Below are positions 62,481 to 64,000 of a stretch of DNA of 64,000 nt, in pieces. Source of the stretch: Arthrobacter sp. Soil763 (GTDB lineage: Bacteria > Actinomycetota > Actinomycetes > Actinomycetales > Micrococcaceae); assembly GCF_001428365.1 (NCBI RefSeq), contig NZ_LMSH01000001.1:377685-441684 (forward strand), given 5' to 3'. Every line of letters starts with the position of its first letter. Positions within the stretch are counted from its first letter, which is position 1. The translations under genes and the position numbers were made by a program. Below the pieces are notes generated by a model, which was not told where the DNA came from, did not search any database, and saw only the letters and a program-made list of their open reading frames with translations.

Positions 62481-63422
62481 TCAGCTGTGGCCGGCGGCCG
62501 GCGCCGCGGGGCGGGGAACCGGCGCGATACGGGCGGCGACCTTGACGGCGTCGAGGCTGGAGGAGACGTCGTGCACCCGGACCGCCCAGGCGCCGCGGAG
62601 GGCGCTGATGGCGGTCACGGCCGCGGTGGCAGCGTCGCGCTCGGCGGGGGCCGCCGCCTTGCCGGCGACGGTCAGGAGGCTGCCGAGGAAGCGCTTCCGG
62701 GAGGCCGCGACCAGGACGCGGTGGCCCATGGCCTGGAGCACGTCGATGTTCTGCAGGAGTTCCCAGTTCTGCGCCTCGTTCTTGGCAAAGCCCAGGCCGG
62801 GGTCGAGGATGATCTGCTCCGGCGTGGCCCCGGCGGCGTACAGCTTGTCCCGGACGCCGGCGAGCTCTGCGGCGACCTCCCCCGCGACGTCGGTGTAGTC
62901 GGCGAGCGAGTCCATGGTGCTGGCGTCGCCGCGGCGGTGGGTGAGGATGTACGGCGCCTTGCTGCGCGCCACCAGCTCCACCATGTCCGGTTCGATCGTG
63001 AGGCCGGAGACGTCGTTGATGATGGCGGCACCGGCGGCCAGCGCGGCCTCTGCGGTGGCGGCGTGGGTGGTGTCGATGCTCACCAGGGCGCCGGCCTTGA
63101 CCAGCGCCTCGATCACGGGCAGCACCCGCTGCTGTTCCTCCGCGACGCTGACCTCGGCGGCGCCGGGCCGGGTGGACTCCCCGCCGACGTCGATGATGTC
63201 GGCGCCGGCGTAGTACATCCGCAGGCCGGCGGCGACGGCGGAATCCGCGGTCGCGTGCCGGCCGCCGTCGCTGAACGAATCCGGGGTGACGTTGAGGATC
63301 CCCATCACCAGCGTCCGGTCCGTGGGCAGGTCCTTGAAGGCGGCCGCCGGGCGCGGCTTGCGCAGCACGGGCAGCGGCGAGGTGGCGGGTCCGGTTCCGG
63401 GTGCTGCGGCGAGGGAATCCAT
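62481..63422 (-). CDS. folP: Dihydropteroate synthase
   Basis: A 313-residue TIM-barrel enzyme joining pterin pyrophosphate and p-aminobenzoate, the sulfonamide target. Its motifs are VMGILNVTPDSFSDGGR, DIIDVGGESTRPGA, IINDVSGL, DPGLGFAKN, the catalytic Lys-Arg region VAASRKRFLGSL, and RVHDV near the C terminus. The loop that usually reads MHMRGTP is THRRGDASTM here, keeping His and Arg. The N-terminal 35 residues are an extra Pro/Ala-rich lead. It lies 12 bases after folE. Confidence 0.96.
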   Translation of the reverse strand: MDSLAAAPGTGPATSPLPVLRKPRPAAAFKDLPTDRTLVMGILNVTPDSFSDGGRHATADSAVAAGLRMYYAGADIIDVGGESTRPGAAEVSVAEEQQRVLPVIEALVKAGALVSIDTTHAATAEAALAAGAAIINDVSGLTIEPDMVELVARSKAPYILTHRRGDASTMDSLADYTDVAGEVAAELAGVRDKLYAAGATPEQIILDPGLGFAKNEAQNWELLQNIDVLQAMGHRVLVAASRKRFLGSLLTVAGKAAAPAERDAATAAVTAISALRGAWAVRVHDVSSSLDAVKVAARIAPVPRPAAPAAGHS

Positions 63423-63434
63423 TGTGTGTCTTTC

Positions 63435-64000
63435 TTACCTTCCGAGGATGAGGCTCATGGCTTCGGCGCGGGTGGCCGGGTCATGCAGCTGCCCGCGGAC
63501 CGCGCTGGTCACGGTCTTCGCGCCGGGCTTGCGGATGCCGCGCATCGACATGCAAAGGTGTTCGCATTCGACGACGACGATCGCGCCGCGCGGCTTCAGG
63601 TGGGTCACCAGGGCTTCGACGATCTGGGTCGTCAGCCGTTCCTGGACCTGCGGGCGACGGGCGTACATGTCCACCAGCCGGGCCAGCTTGCTCAGCCCGG
63701 TCACCTTGCCGTCATGGGAGGGGATGTAGCCGACGTGCGCCACGCCGTGGAATGGGACCAGGTGGTGTTCGCAGGTCGAGTAGAACGGGATGTCCTTGAC
63801 CAGGACGAGTTCCTCGTGGTCCAGGTCGAAGGTGGTGGCGAGGATCTCGGCGGCGTCGTGGTGCAGCCCGGCAAACATTTCCGCGTAGGCGTTGGCCACC
63901 CTTTTCGGGGTGTCCTGCAGCCCGCCCCGGTCCGGGTCTTCGCCGATGGCGAGCAGGATCTCGCGCACCGCCGCCCGGATCCGCGGGCGGTCCACCTTGC
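63435..64000 (-). CDS. folE: GTP cyclohydrolase I, 3' part (start outside the window)
   Basis: The first folate enzyme, converting GTP to dihydroneopterin triphosphate. The 188 visible residues contain nearly the whole catalytic domain: [35 protein letters not shown], the zinc and substrate motif [33 protein letters not shown], and the second zinc Cys in [14 protein letters not shown] at 63995 is in frame, but family proteins carry a further N-terminal stretch, and the frame stays open to the window edge, so I treat it as partial. It starts the minus-strand folate run in view. Confidence 0.95.
   Translation of the reverse strand, partial: KVDRPRIRAAVREILLAIGEDPDRGGLQDTPKRVANAYAEMFAGLHHDAAEILATTFDLDHEELVLVKDIPFYSTCEHHLVPFHGVAHVGYIPSHDGKVTGLSKLARLVDMYARRPQVQERLTTQIVEALVTHLKPRGAIVVVECEHLCMSMRGIRKPGAKTVTSAVRGQLHDPATRAEAMSLILGR

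Overview
The window is high-GC DNA with short intergenic gaps, GTG/TTG starts, an Lsr2 nucleoid protein, a ClpC with an actinobacterial neighbourhood, and a DesA3-type desaturase with its own reductase. This points to an actinobacterium, most likely of the Micrococcaceae (Arthrobacter/Pseudarthrobacter group). The genus is an inference from gene style and content, not a database match.

Layout. 1-9 kb: tail of an MHS-type transporter, a FUSC membrane protein, an SDR, a STAS-like protein, an acyltransferase/GNAT pair, a CstR-like DUF156 repressor, an SGNH hydrolase, a small stress cluster (dodecin, GlsB/YeaQ, YtxH-like) and a PrmC-like methyltransferase. 9-14.4 kb: a secreted modular GH13 amylase with two X25 modules behind a LacI-type operator, a Ser/Thr kinase translationally coupled to a small Cys-rich protein, a MarR regulator and tRNA-Lys(TTT). 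14.6-21.5 kb: phosphate uptake, with a DUF47-Pit pair converging on a [16 protein letters not shown] operon preceded by a phased 11-bp PHO-box array. 21.6-24.2 kb: a second FUSC protein and radA. 24.2-36.5 kb: an accessory block with a copper cassette (SHOCT protein, multicopper oxidase, CopB-type ATPase with a CsoR-type operator, methyltransferase), an EAL phosphodiesterase, a desaturase/reductase pair divergent from a PucR regulator, a kinase-GAF fusion and prfC. 36.8-39.7 kb: disA, an anchored protein and mutY. 39.7-47.2 kb: dhaKLM, a complete 1.35-kb insertion sequence, an argA-type acetyltransferase, an S9 peptidase and a Rieske protein. 47.2-52.2 kb: clpC, lsr2, a small membrane protein and lysS. 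52.3-57.2 kb: two paralogous alpha/beta hydrolases flanking tdk, a DHA2-type MFS pump and a SRPBCC protein. 57.2-64 kb: one tightly packed minus-strand run folE-folP-folB-folK-DUF3180-PH-PH-DUF2520-panC.

How it fits together. From about 22.8 kb to the end, the backbone radA / disA / anchored protein / mutY / clpC / lsr2 / lysS / panC / DUF2520 / DUF3180 / folK / folB / folP / folE follows the gene order I recall from Mycobacterium tuberculosis (about Rv3585 to Rv3609c). Blocks of other genes are inserted between radA and disA, between mutY and clpC, and between lysS and panC. These inserts carry the copper, glycerone, insertion-sequence, peptidase, hydrolase and efflux genes.

No CRISPR array, prophage, restriction-modification or obvious multi-gene defence system was seen, and I did not find a clearly new multi-gene system. 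The most interesting unexplained items are an 84-nt structured element in the leader of the DUF47-pit pair, a perfect 54-bp palindrome, an insertion sequence whose ends each carry two tandem copies of one motif, the kinase/small Cys-protein pair, and the DUF2520-panC pairing.
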